DNA from: Paenibacillus profundus
Lineage (GTDB): Bacteria > Bacillota > Bacilli > Paenibacillales > Paenibacillaceae
Length of the DNA stretch: 64,000 nucleotides
Reading direction: 5' to 3'
Assembly (NCBI RefSeq): GCF_021369635.1
Contig: NZ_JAJNBZ010000004.1
Span: 1-64,000, forward strand
Shown here: positions 7,812 through 15,884 of the stretch, piece after piece
Numbering within the stretch: position 1 is the first letter of the stretch
Layout: every line of letters starts with the position of its first letter
Program-made: the position numbers and the translations under genes
Notes under the pieces: generated by a model
Seen by the model: only the letters and a program-made list of their open reading frames with translations
What the model was told of the DNA's origin: nothing
Databases searched by the model: none

Positions 7812-8681
7812 ATGGCTGGCTATTTAAAGCCGCAGCAGATTGCAGAGGCGACGGTGGAGACCGGTGTTGTGAAAGCGAGAAATCCGCTCTCGGCGATGAT
7901 TATCCTTGGATTTCTTGCCGGAGCGTTCATTGCGCTCGGGTACTTGCTATATATTCGTGTAACCGCAGATGCGCCTCAAGAATGGGGCAGCATCAACAGC
8001 TTAATCGGAGCGTCATTGTTCCCGGTGGGGCTCATTCTCGTTCTGCTTGGAGGCGGGGAACTGCTGACAGGCAACATGATGGCAGTGCCATTGGCACGTA
8101 TGAAGGGCCGCATTTCTACGGGTGAAATGATGCGCAACCTGATCGTCATTACACTGAGCAACTTTGTAGGGGCGCTGTTCGTTGCGTATTTCTTCGGGCA
8201 TATCGTCGGTCTGACGGCATCTGGGGTTTACTTGGAAAAGACGGTGGCTGTGGCGGGGCATAAGCTGCACGACAGCTTCCTGCAAGCATTCATATCCGGT
8301 ATTGGCTGCAACTGGCTTGTTGCGCTGGCAGTCTGGCTATCTTACGGGGCCAAGAGCTTCAGCGGCAAAATTATGGGGATATGGTTCCCGACCATGACAT
8401 TCGTTGCCATCGGATTTCAGCACGTTGTGGCTAATATGTTCGTCATTCCAGCGGCCATATTCGAAGGCCACTATAGCTGGGGAGACTATTTCGTGAACTT
8501 CGTTCCGGTCTGGCTTGGCAATTTAGCTGGCGGCGTCATCTTCGTGGCTGGAGCTTATTATATGACCTACTTGCGGAACGTTCCCGAGAAAGAAACAGCT
8601 GTGAAGACGCAAGCTGTGCCAGCGCAGTCAGGCGCTTCCACATCTGCGGGGGCATCGACGGCAGGGGCGAGCATAAGCTAA
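7812..8681 (+). CDS. Formate/nitrite transporter family protein (FocA/NirC-like)
   Basis: 289 aa with six predicted membrane segments. It has family signatures such as GGGELLTGNMM in the second-third segment region and SGIGCNWLVALAVW in the fourth. The last 45 residues are an Ala/Ser/Thr-rich cytosolic tail without recognised motifs. FNT channels move formate, nitrite or hydrosulfide across the membrane as pentamers. The upstream Fnr-type promoter argues for anaerobic use, formate being most plausible. RBS AGGGGGGA lies at 7799-7806. A terminator follows at 8711. Substrate choice is inference. Confidence 0.9.
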   Translation: MAGYLKPQQIAEATVETGVVKARNPLSAMIILGFLAGAFIALGYLLYIRVTADAPQEWGSINSLIGASLFPVGLILVLLGGGELLTGNMMAVPLARMKGRISTGEMMRNLIVITLSNFVGALFVAYFFGHIVGLTASGVYLEKTVAVAGHKLHDSFLQAFISGIGCNWLVALAVWLSYGAKSFSGKIMGIWFPTMTFVAIGFQHVVANMFVIPAAIFEGHYSWGDYFVNFVPVWLGNLAGGVIFVAGAYYMTYLRNVPEKETAVKTQAVPAQSGASTSAGASTAGASIS

Positions 8682-8710
8682 TTCTGTTTATATTAAAAAA
8701 CTGACATATG

Positions 8711-8740
8711 AACCAAGCCCTTATACGGCTTGGTTTTTTC
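8711..8740 (+). terminator. Rho-independent terminator after the FNT gene
   Basis: AACCAAGCC / GGCTTGGTT hairpin with a CTTATAC loop followed by TTTTTT. Confidence 0.9.
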
Positions 8741-8747
8741 GGTATCT

Positions 8748-9150
8748 CGCCTTAGAGTGTCACGTTACCCTTCCCGAAGAAGGTATGCCTGTTCCGTCCC
8801 TTGCCTTGCCTCACTCTCCCATTGATTCAGAAAGGCAGCATGCCCTTCCCTTTGAAACGAAAACATGATATCGGGCTTCCGTGCTATGGCCCTTATGTTC
8901 ATTCTCCCATACAGTCAGGAGGGATAACGTCGAGGATAAGGCACATTCCGTTGCGTATCCTGCCATATACCGACCGCTCATGATGGCAGTTAACTAGAGT
9001 GGTCACAGGACGTGTCGCTTTCTGATGGAAGGGGAGAATGGAGCAAAGGGGCGGGTGAAGTGAATCACCGTCAGTTAGAACGCGCACTGTACGACGGAAC
9101 ATTGCGATCATGATGAAGAGTCAATGCCCTACTACTCGACAGACGGTGCG
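8748..9150. repeat. Large modular repeat, copy A
   Basis: First of three related intergenic blocks (others at 30670-31090 and 36218-36870). Shared landmarks are AAACGAAAACATGATATCG, the inverted modules TCACTCTCCC...CAGAAA (about 8801-8836) and CATTCTCCCATACAGTCAGG (about 8900-8920), and one forward module CTGATGGAAGGGGAGAATGG (9022-9041). A right-hand block contains CGTCAGTTAGAACGC...CATGATGAAGAGTC. No transposase or convincing gene is inside; short ORFs here are by-products. Edges are estimates from comparison by eye. Confidence 0.8.
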
Positions 9151-9170
9151 CGTGTCTGTATATGCCCCGG

Positions 9171-9198
9171 TTGAGCGAGCTGGGAAATGTGCTAGAAT
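9171..9198 (+). promoter_or_regulatory. Promoter of the GH20 gene
   Basis: TTGAGC (9171-9176), a 16-bp spacer and TAGAAT (9193-9198). It implies a leader of about 260 nt before the GH20 start. A loosely cre-like TGTAACCGTTTCCG (9332-9345, two mismatches) lies within the leader. Confidence 0.5.
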
Positions 9199-9467
9199 AG
9201 GCAGTGGTTCGTGTTAAAAGAATGAACTTTGCAGCAACAGGAAGGTGAGCCATTACTATTCTCTGTCTGTAAATGATCACATATAGTACAATAATACAGT
9301 GGCTCGATTAGCTGTGGGCGGCATACTAAGCTGTAACCGTTTCCGCAACGGACGTATTGCTCACGGCGTGCCGCAGGAGGCGCAGCCGTTCCGGCTCGGG
9401 CATCGCGCGCAACATGTAGAAAAAGGCTATCAGGATATGAAATGATGACCACTTGGAGGGAACTGGC

Positions 9468-11378
9468 ATGAAACTGAACATGCAAGGCAACATCGACGAT
9501 TTGACACAAGGGGTGGTTGAACTTCAGCGACTGTTAGGTATTGAACTAGCGGAGGACGGCATTGCTGTGCACGTGGAGCGTGGGGACGGTCCTCTCACAG
9601 TCAAGCTTTCACAAGGGCAAGGTGTGATCCGCTATCAAGACAAGATTCACTTCTTCCGTGCGCTTGGGCTCTTTGTAGAGCAGGCGCGTGCGCAGGCGGA
9701 ATTTAGCATAACGGAACATCCTCAATTTACTTATAACGGAACGATGATCGACGCTTCGCGTAACGCTGTTCCGAATGTGCATATGATGAAAGAAATGATG
9801 CGTTCCATGGCTCTGATGGGCTTGAATGGCGTCATGCTCTATACCGAAGATACGTATGAAGTACCAGAACGTCCATATTTTGGTTACATGCGGGGCCGCT
9901 ATACCGCCGAAGAATTGTACGACATCGATCAGTATGCTGCACAGTTCGGCATCGAGATCGTTCCATGCATACAGACGCTGGGCCATCTGGCGCAAGCGCT
10001 GAAGTGGGATTACGCGGATGAATTGCGCGATACGGAGGACGTGCTGCTCGCCGGTTCCGAGGAGACGTATCGATTTATCGAAGATATGATCGTGGCTGTT
10101 ACGAAGCCGCTTCGTTCCAAGCGCATTCATATCGGTATGGACGAAGCCTTCGGACTTGGCCTCGGCCGCTATCTGTTCAAGAATGGCTTCCGCGAGCGGT
10201 TTGACATTATGAACGAGCATTTGAACCGTGTCATGGACATTACGCGCAAGCATGGTCTGGAGCCGATGATGTGGAGCGATATGTACTTCCATTTGTTGAT
10301 GAACAATGGAGGGCATTATTACGATCTCGACATTGATTTCTCAGCGGAAGTGGTAGAGAAAATTCCGAAGGGCGTACAGTTCGTCTACTGGGATTATTAT
10401 CACGATGACCAAGGCTTTTATGAGGAATTCATTGAGAAGCATCGCAAATTCGGTTCTGATCCGGTATTTGCGGGCGGCGTCTGGGTATGGGGCAGCATGA
10501 GTCCGAACTACGGCAAGACGTGGCAAAATACGAATCCGGCGCTCATGGCTTGCAAGTCGAAGGGGATTAAGGAAGTATTCGCTACGGCTTGGGGCGATAA
10601 CGGTCAAGAAACGAACCACATGACGATTTTGCTTGGCTTGCAATTGTTCGCGGAGCACGGTTATACGGCAGGCGAAGTGGATGAAGCGAAGATGAAGGAA
10701 CGCTTCAAGCTGTGTACGGGGCAGGACTTCGACGATTACTGGCAGCTGACGTATCTGGACGAGACGCCGGGTGTAACGAAGAACAACATGCACGGCTCGA
10801 ACGGCTCCAAGTTCTTGCTGTGGCAGGATACGCTTATCGGCTTGTTCGATAAGCATATTGAAGGCGAGCTGGAGACCGCGCTGCCGGAGCATTATGCGAA
10901 GCTGGCGCAGCGGCTTGCGGATGCGCGCGGGAAGGCGACCGGAGACCACGTGCACGTGTTCGACCTGTACGCGAAGCTCGCCGAGACGCTCGCCGCGAAG
11001 GCGGCGAGCGGTCTGCGAGTGACGCGCGCTTATCAAGGCGGCGACACAGCGGAGCTGCGCCGTATCGCGGAGGATGTGCTGCCGCGCATTCGCGCGCTTG
11101 TCGACACGACTCGCAAGGCGCACCGCAGCTTGTGGATGGCGACGAGCAAGCCGTTCGGCTGGGAAGTGCTCGACATTCGCTACGGCGGCGTGCTTGCCCG
11201 CCTGCAATCGGCGGAAGACCGCCTCATCGATTATGTCGAAGGCCGGACTGACCGCCTGGAAGAGCTGGAGGCGGAGCGTTTGCCGTTCTATTCGAACGAT
11301 CCGGTCGGGGAGCATCGCGTTTCCCATTCGCCGTTTTTCCACCGTATAACGACGGGAGCGGTGTTATCCGCCACTTAA
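9468..11378 (+). CDS. Glycoside hydrolase family 20 protein, beta-N-acetylhexosaminidase-like
   Basis: 636 aa without a signal peptide, so cytoplasmic. The N-terminal domain (1-90) is followed by a TIM barrel. IHIGMDEAFGLGLGRY carries the adjacent Asp-Glu pair at residues 225-226, which in GH20 orients the substrate acetamido group and donates the proton. Further barrel residues occur in FVYWDYYHDD and FAGGVWVWGSMSP. The family removes terminal GlcNAc or GalNAc; the intracellular location suggests hydrolysis of imported oligosaccharides. RBS GGAGGG at 9455-9460 selects ATG 9468 over an in-frame TTG at 9453. Confidence 0.88.
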   Translation: MKLNMQGNIDDLTQGVVELQRLLGIELAEDGIAVHVERGDGPLTVKLSQGQGVIRYQDKIHFFRALGLFVEQARAQAEFSITEHPQFTYNGTMIDASRNAVPNVHMMKEMMRSMALMGLNGVMLYTEDTYEVPERPYFGYMRGRYTAEELYDIDQYAAQFGIEIVPCIQTLGHLAQALKWDYADELRDTEDVLLAGSEETYRFIEDMIVAVTKPLRSKRIHIGMDEAFGLGLGRYLFKNGFRERFDIMNEHLNRVMDITRKHGLEPMMWSDMYFHLLMNNGGHYYDLDIDFSAEVVEKIPKGVQFVYWDYYHDDQGFYEEFIEKHRKFGSDPVFAGGVWVWGSMSPNYGKTWQNTNPALMACKSKGIKEVFATAWGDNGQETNHMTILLGLQLFAEHGYTAGEVDEAKMKERFKLCTGQDFDDYWQLTYLDETPGVTKNNMHGSNGSKFLLWQDTLIGLFDKHIEGELETALPEHYAKLAQRLADARGKATGDHVHVFDLYAKLAETLAAKAASGLRVTRAYQGGDTAELRRIAEDVLPRIRALVDTTRKAHRSLWMATSKPFGWEVLDIRYGGVLARLQSAEDRLIDYVEGRTDRLEELEAERLPFYSNDPVGEHRVSHSPFFHRITTGAVLSAT

Positions 11379-11398
11379 TAACTTGATGATTGCACGGG

Positions 11399-11438
11399 AT
11401 GAGACTCGATGATATATGTTTCACCGAGTCTCATTTTA
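11399..11438 (+). terminator. Terminator after GH20
   Basis: Perfect 10-bp stem ATGAGACTCG / CGAGTCTCAT around a 16-nt loop, followed by TTTTAC. Confidence 0.75.
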
Positions 11439-11490
11439 CTGGAAATGGCAATCTGTGATACTTCTACATACCGAAAGAAGGAATCTCGTC

Positions 11491-12345
11491 ATGTTTATTT
11501 ACGGATTAATGCTCGTCATTGCTTCTGCCTTTGCACATGCTACATGGAATATGTTCGCGAAGCGCAGCATCCATAAGGAATCCTTTTTATTTTGTCTGCA
11601 CGGTTTGGCTGCCATTTTGTTTATGCCGTTCTTTATTCATGATATATACGTGATGGAATGGACTTGGCCAACCGGATTGCTGCTCTTATCTTCTCTATTC
11701 CTGCAAGGGATTTATTTATGGCTTGTCTCCAAAGCGTATCAGTATGGCGATCTATCTAAGGTCTATCCGATGATGCGGGGGACAGCAGCCCTTATCGTGC
11801 CTATCGTCAGTGTATTTATGTACAGCGAGAGCCTGTCTCTCGTGGGATGGATCGGATGGGGGTTCATCGTCGGCGGATTGTTCGCGTTAAGCGGGATGTT
11901 CTCCTCGAAGGAGCCGCGAGACAGACGATGGTGGCTCACCTTGGCCGTAACGACTTCCGTCGGGCTGTGTACCGCAGGCTATACGCTTACAGACAAGACG
12001 GTCGTGGAATTCTTCAGCCCGCTCGGTCTTATCCAAATTTCTAACTTTGGCGCGCTTCTCTTTCTGGCTCCATCCATCGTCCGAACGAAGCAGCTGCGTC
12101 AGGAATGGCGCGTCAATTGGCGCACCATTGTGCTTGGCACCATTTTATCACCAGGCTCGTACCTATTGTTCCTGTATGCAATGACGTTGGCGCCGCTCGC
12201 TCATCTGGCTCCGATTCGTGAATTCAGCATTGTCATTGGGACATTGCTTGGCATATTTGTCTTGAAAGAACAGCAGGGGCGGACGAGGATCGTGACGTCG
12301 GCTGTCGTAGCGGCCGGTATGGCCTTAATTAGTATTTGGGGATAG
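11491..12345 (+). CDS. EamA/DMT-superfamily transporter
   Basis: 284 aa with ten hydrophobic segments arranged as two EamA repeats. The first ends near ALSGMFSSKEP and the second runs from WWLTLAVTTS to the C-terminus. The motif AHATWNMFAKRS near the start and the APLAHLAPIREFSIVIG repeat end are typical of drug/metabolite exporters. The substrate is unknown. RBS GAAAGAAGGA at 11473-11482 fixes ATG 11491. The gene is preceded by the GH20 terminator, and no promoter box was convincing. Confidence 0.85.
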   Translation: MFIYGLMLVIASAFAHATWNMFAKRSIHKESFLFCLHGLAAILFMPFFIHDIYVMEWTWPTGLLLLSSLFLQGIYLWLVSKAYQYGDLSKVYPMMRGTAALIVPIVSVFMYSESLSLVGWIGWGFIVGGLFALSGMFSSKEPRDRRWWLTLAVTTSVGLCTAGYTLTDKTVVEFFSPLGLIQISNFGALLFLAPSIVRTKQLRQEWRVNWRTIVLGTILSPGSYLLFLYAMTLAPLAHLAPIREFSIVIGTLLGIFVLKEQQGRTRIVTSAVVAAGMALISIWG

Positions 12346-12635
12346 GGGAGAAGGGAACGAAATTCAATGCAAAGCATGGCGAAGCTGCTTCTCGGGCAGG
12401 TATCGGACCGTTATGGAGGTTTGATGCTGATGCTAGTGTTAGCGGTCACACTGTTGACAGTCCATTCGGATCCGCTTGGAACCTTACTGCTGCCGCTTCC
12501 GAGCGCAAGCCGTGGGCGGGCGCATATCCGCTCGAGCCGGGTGGAGACGGCTTCACTGTGCTTGCCTGGGTGCGCGCCGAGCCGGGCAGCCAGGCGGCGG
12601 TTACTGCGGATTTGGTGTGGGACCAGGCGACGTAG
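12336..12635 (+). CDS. Small unrecognised ORF overlapping the DMT gene end
   Basis: 99 codons from a TTG that overlaps the last codons of the DMT transporter, ending just before the convergent Dcu gene. The C-terminal part (AWNLTAAASERKPWAGAYPL, FTVLAWVRAEPGS) has an ordinary amino-acid composition, but no family is recognised and no good RBS precedes the start. It could be a small gene, the tail of a lost gene, or chance in a GC-rich stretch. Confidence 0.25.
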   Translation: MGIGEKGTKFNAKHGEAASRAGIGPLWRFDADASVSGHTVDSPFGSAWNLTAAASERKPWAGAYPLEPGGDGFTVLAWVRAEPGSQAAVTADLVWDQAT

Positions 12636-12640
12636 GCCGC

Positions 12641-13993
12641 CTAGAGCACAAGCTGGGATAGAATGAAGCCTATAACAACCGCGACCGAGGTCGCGACGAG
12701 CCCAGGCAGCATAAAGCTATGATTGAATAAAAAGCGCCCGATTCGTGTCGTTCCCGTTCGATCGAAATGAATGGCCGCAATGACCGTCGGATAGTTCGGG
12801 ATGAAGAAATAACCGTTCACCGCCGGAAACATCGCTATGAGCGCAGGGGCAGGCAAGCCTAAAGCGATGCCGAGCGGCATTAAGCCGCGCACCGTTGCCG
12901 CCTGACTGTTCAGTAGAATGGACATGGCGAACAAGGCGAAGGCGAACAGCCATGGAGCCGCAGTGACGGCATCATGGATCGATCCTTGCAGCACGTCCAT
13001 ATTCCCTTTAAAGAACGTATCGCCCATCCATGCAATACCGAATATGCTGATAACAGCCTGCATGCCAGCGACGAACACACCGCCTTTCACTACACTGCCG
13101 GCTGGTATGCGGGTGATGAGCAGAATGACGGCAGACGTAGAGAGCATGACCATTTCGACGACTTGGGGCATGCCCAGCGTATGCATGAGTCCTTCCGCAT
13201 CTGTCCAAGCAGGACGCAGGGACGGAACGGAACCGAATAGGACGACGAGGACGACGCCCAGCAAGAACAGCACGACCGAAGCAACTGCTCCTCGGCTCAA
13301 CCCGGGATTTGCACTGGACACTTCTTGCCCGCCAGCATCATGCCCGTCACGAACGCCAATTGGCGGCACGCTTCCTTCTGTGACGCGACGGCGAAATTCC
13401 TCGTCGTCAGCGAGAGGCTTGCCGTACCGGGTCATAATTAATGCGGCAACTAAGCAGCCAATGAACGTTGCGGGAATGCTCACCAGCAATATATCAAATA
13501 GATGGTATCCTTGATCGGACAGGAGCGATAGCAGAGCGACGGTCGCTGCCGAGATCGGACTTGCGGTAATGGCTTGCTGGGAGGCGATGACCGCGATGGA
13601 CATTGGCCGTTCCGGCCGCACTCCCGATTGGCGGGATACCTCGGCAATGACCGGCATAACGGAGTATGCCACATGTCCGGTTCCGGCGCAGATCGTGAAC
13701 AAGTACGTGACGAGCGGCGCCATGAACGTGATGTGCTGCGGATTGCGCCGCAGCGCCCGTTCGGCAAGGCGCACGAGCACGTCCATCCCTCCGGCCGCTT
13801 GCATAGTAGAGGCTGCCGTGATGACGGCAGCAATCATCAGCATCACGTCAATGGGTGGAGCGGTCGGTTCCAACCCGAAGCCGAAGGTGAGTACAGAGAG
13901 ACCAAGTCCTCCCATGACACCCAGGCCAATTCCACCGAGTCTGGATCCGACGTATAAGGCAATGATGACAATAAATAGCTGTAACCAGAACAT
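12641..13993 (-). CDS. Anaerobic C4-dicarboxylate transporter, DcuA/DcuB family
   Basis: 450 aa with about ten to twelve membrane segments. The N-terminus LYVGSRLGGIGLGVMGG, the CAGTGHVAYSVMPVI motif and the C-terminal FDRTGTTRIGRFLFNHSF are close to E. coli DcuB as I remember it. DcuA/B exchange fumarate for succinate or aspartate during anaerobic growth. ATG 13993 is chosen because GGAAGG (14003-14008) sits nine bases upstream; the longer frame to 14131 would cross a hairpin. It lies directly downstream of the apbE-like gene on the same strand, separated by a terminator-like hairpin. Confidence 0.88.
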   Translation of the reverse strand: MFWLQLFIVIIALYVGSRLGGIGLGVMGGLGLSVLTFGFGLEPTAPPIDVMLMIAAVITAASTMQAAGGMDVLVRLAERALRRNPQHITFMAPLVTYLFTICAGTGHVAYSVMPVIAEVSRQSGVRPERPMSIAVIASQQAITASPISAATVALLSLLSDQGYHLFDILLVSIPATFIGCLVAALIMTRYGKPLADDEEFRRRVTEGSVPPIGVRDGHDAGGQEVSSANPGLSRGAVASVVLFLLGVVLVVLFGSVPSLRPAWTDAEGLMHTLGMPQVVEMVMLSTSAVILLITRIPAGSVVKGGVFVAGMQAVISIFGIAWMGDTFFKGNMDVLQGSIHDAVTAAPWLFAFALFAMSILLNSQAATVRGLMPLGIALGLPAPALIAMFPAVNGYFFIPNYPTVIAAIHFDRTGTTRIGRFLFNHSFMLPGLVATSVAVVIGFILSQLVL

Positions 13994-14037
13994 GGATAAC
14001 ATCCTTCCAACATCTTCATATTGTGCAAAAAGACAGA

Positions 14038-14092
14038 AGTGCCCGCTATCGCTGGCAGCCTGCATGGAGCAGGAGATGCCGCGATAGCGGGC
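14038..14092 (-). terminator. Hairpin between apbE and the dicarboxylate carrier
   Basis: Perfect 11-bp arms GCCCGCTATCG (14041-14051) and CGATAGCGGGC (14082-14092). On the minus strand the stem is followed by CACTTCTGTCTTTTTG, a weak U-tract, so it may end apbE transcription partly or wholly. Confidence 0.6.
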
Positions 14093-14124
14093 GCTTTGAT
14101 TGTTGATGCAACACGGATTGTGCA

Positions 14125-14153
14125 GGTTCAAAAGGGTGACTTTTTGAACAACC
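14125..14153. repeat. TGTTCAAAAAG palindrome, copy 1
   Basis: GGTTCAAAAGGG...CTTTTTGAACAACC, a near-perfect palindrome directly behind the apbE stop codon. It belongs to a family found at about eight places in this window, mostly at gene 3' ends. Confidence 0.75.
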
Positions 14154-14154
14154 T

Positions 14155-15255
14155 TTAATTAACAATCTTATATTTATCGTTCGTCAATTCGAAAATTTTC
14201 TTGATGCCGGAGGTGCAGTACACGTCATGCTCCGTCGTAATAAAAATCGCTTCCACATCGGGATCGGATTCGACGAATTTCATTCCTTCCTCCAAGCCGA
14301 GGGCAAAGGTGGAGGTGGAGAGCGCATCCGCGTCCGTCGAGCTAGTCGTAACAATCGTCACACTGCTCAAATGATTCTCGATAGGATAGCCAGTATCGGG
14401 ATCAAGAATGTGATGATAGTGTTTCCCGTTCTCGACAAAATAACGCTCGTATACGCCAGAAGTGACGATTGTCTTGTCCTTCACCTTCATTTTGCCGATT
14501 TGATTGCCTCGGGTAGTGTCCGGGTCCTGCACGCCGATGGTCCAATCGGTGCCCCCAGGCTTCTCACCGACGGCGTAGATGTTGCCCCCCAAGTCGACAA
14601 TCGCGCTTGGAAAGCCAGATTCGCGCAAATAGTCGGCAATACGGTCGGCTGCATATCCTTTACCGATACTGCCCATGTCCAGTTCCATTCCTGCTCGGTT
14701 CAGCTTGATTTCACGTTTGTCCGCATTGAGCGTCACATCTTGATAGCCGACCAGTTGCAGCTTTTCCTTCAATACGTTTGGATCCGGTACTTTGGCATTC
14801 TCGTGTCCAATGTTCCATAAATCCACTATCGGGCCGACCGTCGGATCGAAGCGGCCCTTCGTCCGTTCGGCATAATCGATAGACTTCGCCACTACGTCGA
14901 ACGTTTCTTGCGATACTTGAACCGCCTCTTTGCCGGCAGCGCTGCGTATTTTAGCAAGCTCGCTCGTGTCTTTCGTTCGGTTCATGCTTGCGTCGATTTC
15001 ATTTAGTATGGATTCAATATCTTTGAATTGTTTGTCTCCGGCACGCTCATCATATATCTTGACGGTAACGATGGTATCGAAGATGAAGTACGACTGTTGT
15101 TTAATGGAAGATTTGCTGCCAGCCGTACCGGATTCCGTCTTGGAGCCGGAAGCGCTGTTGTCTTTGCCGCCATTTCCGCATCCGCTAATAATGAGAGCGA
15201 AGGCAGCAAGCAGAAGGAGCGCGCTGCGCAGTAAACCGCGTGAACGATGTGTCAT
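14155..15255 (-). CDS. apbE: FAD:protein FMN transferase, ApbE-family lipoprotein (FmnB-like)
   Basis: 366 aa. A lipoprotein signal ends at Cys26 (ALIISGC). The ApbE domain follows, with FDTIVTVKIYD, the DPTVGP motif, AGMELDMGSIGKGYAAD, VDLGGNIYAVG, and a C-terminal TSSTDADALSTSTFALG that resembles the Mg/FAD-binding Thr/Asp region. The enzyme attaches FMN through a phosphoester to Ser/Thr in partner proteins outside the membrane. ATG 15255 has GGAGGA at 15263-15268. A divergent promoter region separates it from eetA. Probable partner: the PplA-like lipoprotein at 28350. In Listeria the equivalent enzyme is FmnB. Confidence 0.92.
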   Translation of the reverse strand: MTHRSRGLLRSALLLLAAFALIISGCGNGGKDNSASGSKTESGTAGSKSSIKQQSYFIFDTIVTVKIYDERAGDKQFKDIESILNEIDASMNRTKDTSELAKIRSAAGKEAVQVSQETFDVVAKSIDYAERTKGRFDPTVGPIVDLWNIGHENAKVPDPNVLKEKLQLVGYQDVTLNADKREIKLNRAGMELDMGSIGKGYAADRIADYLRESGFPSAIVDLGGNIYAVGEKPGGTDWTIGVQDPDTTRGNQIGKMKVKDKTIVTSGVYERYFVENGKHYHHILDPDTGYPIENHLSSVTIVTTSSTDADALSTSTFALGLEEGMKFVESDPDVEAIFITTEHDVYCTSGIKKIFELTNDKYKIVN

Positions 15256-15307
15256 AGGCCATTCCTCCAACATTTTTAAGCTTAAAGTGGTCTTATGCAA
15301 GCATCTT

Positions 15308-15335
15308 ATTATAGCAGTTCCCATAAAAGTTGCAA
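15308..15335 (-). promoter_or_regulatory. Promoter of the apbE-like gene
   Basis: On the minus strand, TTGCAA (15330-15335), a 16-bp spacer and TATAAT (15308-15313), about 55 bp before the ATG. Confidence 0.6.
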
Positions 15336-15410
15336 ATCAAGCACATCATACATGGAGCGAAGAAAGCTCTTTTTATATCCTTTGTTCACGGTTCCGCCAA
15401 GTAACGAACA

Positions 15411-15439
15411 TTGAACCTTCCTTCACGAAGAGGTATAAT
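15411..15439 (+). promoter_or_regulatory. Promoter of the eetA operon
   Basis: TTGAAC (15411-15416), a 17-bp spacer and TATAAT (15434-15439) predict a start near 15446 and a 40-nt leader to eetA. No Fnr-like palindrome is visible here. Confidence 0.75.
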
Positions 15440-15485
15440 GACATATAGTTTCAAAATTAAAATGAATCCCGAGGAGTCAACAAAC

Positions 15486-15884
15486 ATGAAACGTGGAGAC
15501 CTGATCCTCATCGGTGTAATTGTCATCGCGGCGCTGGCGTTTATCGTGCCGAAGTGGCTGTTTCAGAACGAAAGTGAAAATTTGCACAATTCAAAGGTGG
15601 TCGCCCATATATCCGTAGATGGCGAGCCCTATAAAAAAGTTGAATTGACACAGGAAGAGCAAATTATTAAAGTGGACACCGATCACGGCTTCAACATCCT
15701 GAAAGTTCACGATTACGGCATTGAAATGTTCGATGCTGATTGCCCGGACAAAGTATGTCTATCCTTCGGCTTCGTATCGCGACCGAACGATACGATTGTA
15801 TGTCTGCCCCATCGCGTGCTCGTGGAGCTGTTCAGCGAAGGAGATGGCGGTGAGGAGAGTGACATCGATGCCGTCGTTCAATAA
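15486..15884 (+). CDS. eetA: EetA-like protein, NusG domain II
   Basis: 132 aa. One N-terminal membrane anchor (residues 6-24) is followed by an extracytoplasmic NusG domain II. Its typical cysteine-containing segments are DADCPDKVC (about 89-97) and NDTIVCLPHRV (about 106-116). Proteins of this form are encoded beside EetB in the Listeria flavin-based EET locus; their molecular role is unknown. GAGGAG at 15469-15474 sets the ATG. The end overlaps the next gene by 17 bp, so translation is coupled. Confidence 0.85.
   Translation: MKRGDLILIGVIVIAALAFIVPKWLFQNESENLHNSKVVAHISVDGEPYKKVELTQEEQIIKVDTDHGFNILKVHDYGIEMFDADCPDKVCLSFGFVSRPNDTIVCLPHRVLVELFSEGDGGEESDIDAVVQ

Noticed and set aside
9609-10316. 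Long minus-strand ORFs over the GH20, glnS and RND genes
   Set aside because: They mirror strongly supported genes with recognisable motifs on the plus strand and show no family features of their own.
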